Source: Nitrospirae bacterium RBG_16_43_11 (GTDB lineage Bacteria; Nitrospirota; 9FT-COMBO-42-15; HDB-SIOI813). Taken from it: 6,643 nt of DNA. The stretch covers positions 1 through 6,643 of the forward strand of contig MHEI01000003.1 of assembly GCA_001805165.1 (NCBI GenBank), read 5' to 3'. A program made the translations under genes and the position numbers. The notes below the pieces were generated by a model. The model searched no databases. It worked only from the letters and a program-made list of their open reading frames with translations, and had not been told where the DNA came from. Shown here in pieces: positions 6,494 through 6,643 of this stretch; positions within the stretch are counted from its first letter, which is position 1; each line of letters begins with the position of its first letter.

Positions 6494-6643
6494 GAAAGGT
6501 TTGCTTCTATTCTGTCTTTTTGCTCCATCAACTCCTTATACTTTTCTTTCTCTTTTAGAACTACCTCCTCCGGCGCCTTTTCAATAAAATCCTTATTTGA
6601 AAGTTTCTTTTCAATCCTGCTAATCTCATCACCAACACCCTTC
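6481..6643 (-). CDS. valS: Valyl-tRNA synthetase, C-terminal fragment (5' end outside window)
   Basis: Only the last 53 codons and the TAA stop are present; the full enzyme is about 870-950 residues. ValRS charges tRNA-Val with valine. The visible piece is the C-terminal coiled-coil arm: EISRIEKKLSNKDFIEKAPE, then a Val-Val and a Lys/Glu-rich helix (LKEKEKYKELMEQKDRIEAN) ending in LSWLQ. The 'KKLSNxxFxxKAPxxVVxxExxK' pattern is a hallmark of bacterial ValRS C-termini, where the arm contacts the tRNA. The stop overlaps the 5' end of nadC, so nadC is probably cotranscribed with valS. The catalytic domains lie outside the window and cannot be judged. Confidence 0.9.
   Translation of the reverse strand, partial: KGVGDEISRIEKKLSNKDFIEKAPEEVVLKEKEKYKELMEQKDRIEANLSWLQ

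Overview
The window is a tightly packed, single-strand run of eight housekeeping genes, all on the minus strand. In transcription order (right to left) they are the 3' end of valS (valyl-tRNA synthetase), nadC (NAD biosynthesis), birA (biotin ligase with a DNA-binding domain), coaX (type III pantothenate kinase), grpE, dnaK and dnaJ (the Hsp70 machine), and the 5' end of rsmE (16S rRNA U1498 methyltransferase). Both terminal genes are cut by the window edges. No gap exceeds 88 bases, and I see no RNA gene, mobile element, CRISPR array or long repeat.

The junctions look like a polycistronic operon. valS and nadC overlap, nadC and birA share an ATGA stop/start, birA and coaX are 12 bases apart, coaX and grpE 35, grpE and dnaK 88, dnaK and dnaJ 26, and dnaJ and rsmE 9. 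The only gap with a believable promoter is the one upstream of dnaK: a TTGAAA / TATAAA pair with a 17-base spacer. I see no intrinsic terminator, no CIRCE inverted repeat and no hrcA gene, so heat-shock control of this cluster, if any, does not use the usual HrcA/CIRCE signals inside this window.

Functionally, the upstream half supplies NAD, protein-bound biotin and CoA. The downstream half is the complete DnaK-DnaJ-GrpE folding cycle, followed by a ribosome-modification gene that often travels with dnaJ. Start codons follow a pattern: dnaK has ATG and a near-perfect Shine-Dalgarno sequence, whereas its co-chaperones grpE and dnaJ, and also rsmE, start with TTG. This fits DnaK being needed in excess.

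The organism is a diderm (Gram-negative type) bacterium of moderate base composition. DnaK carries the extra segment in its N-terminal ATPase domain that is typical of Gram-negative Hsp70s. Gene order and protein character would suit a deltaproteobacterial or Nitrospirota-like lineage, but that placement is a guess. I found no undescribed system here; the observations below are modest and concern regulation, translation starts and a few residue-level oddities.
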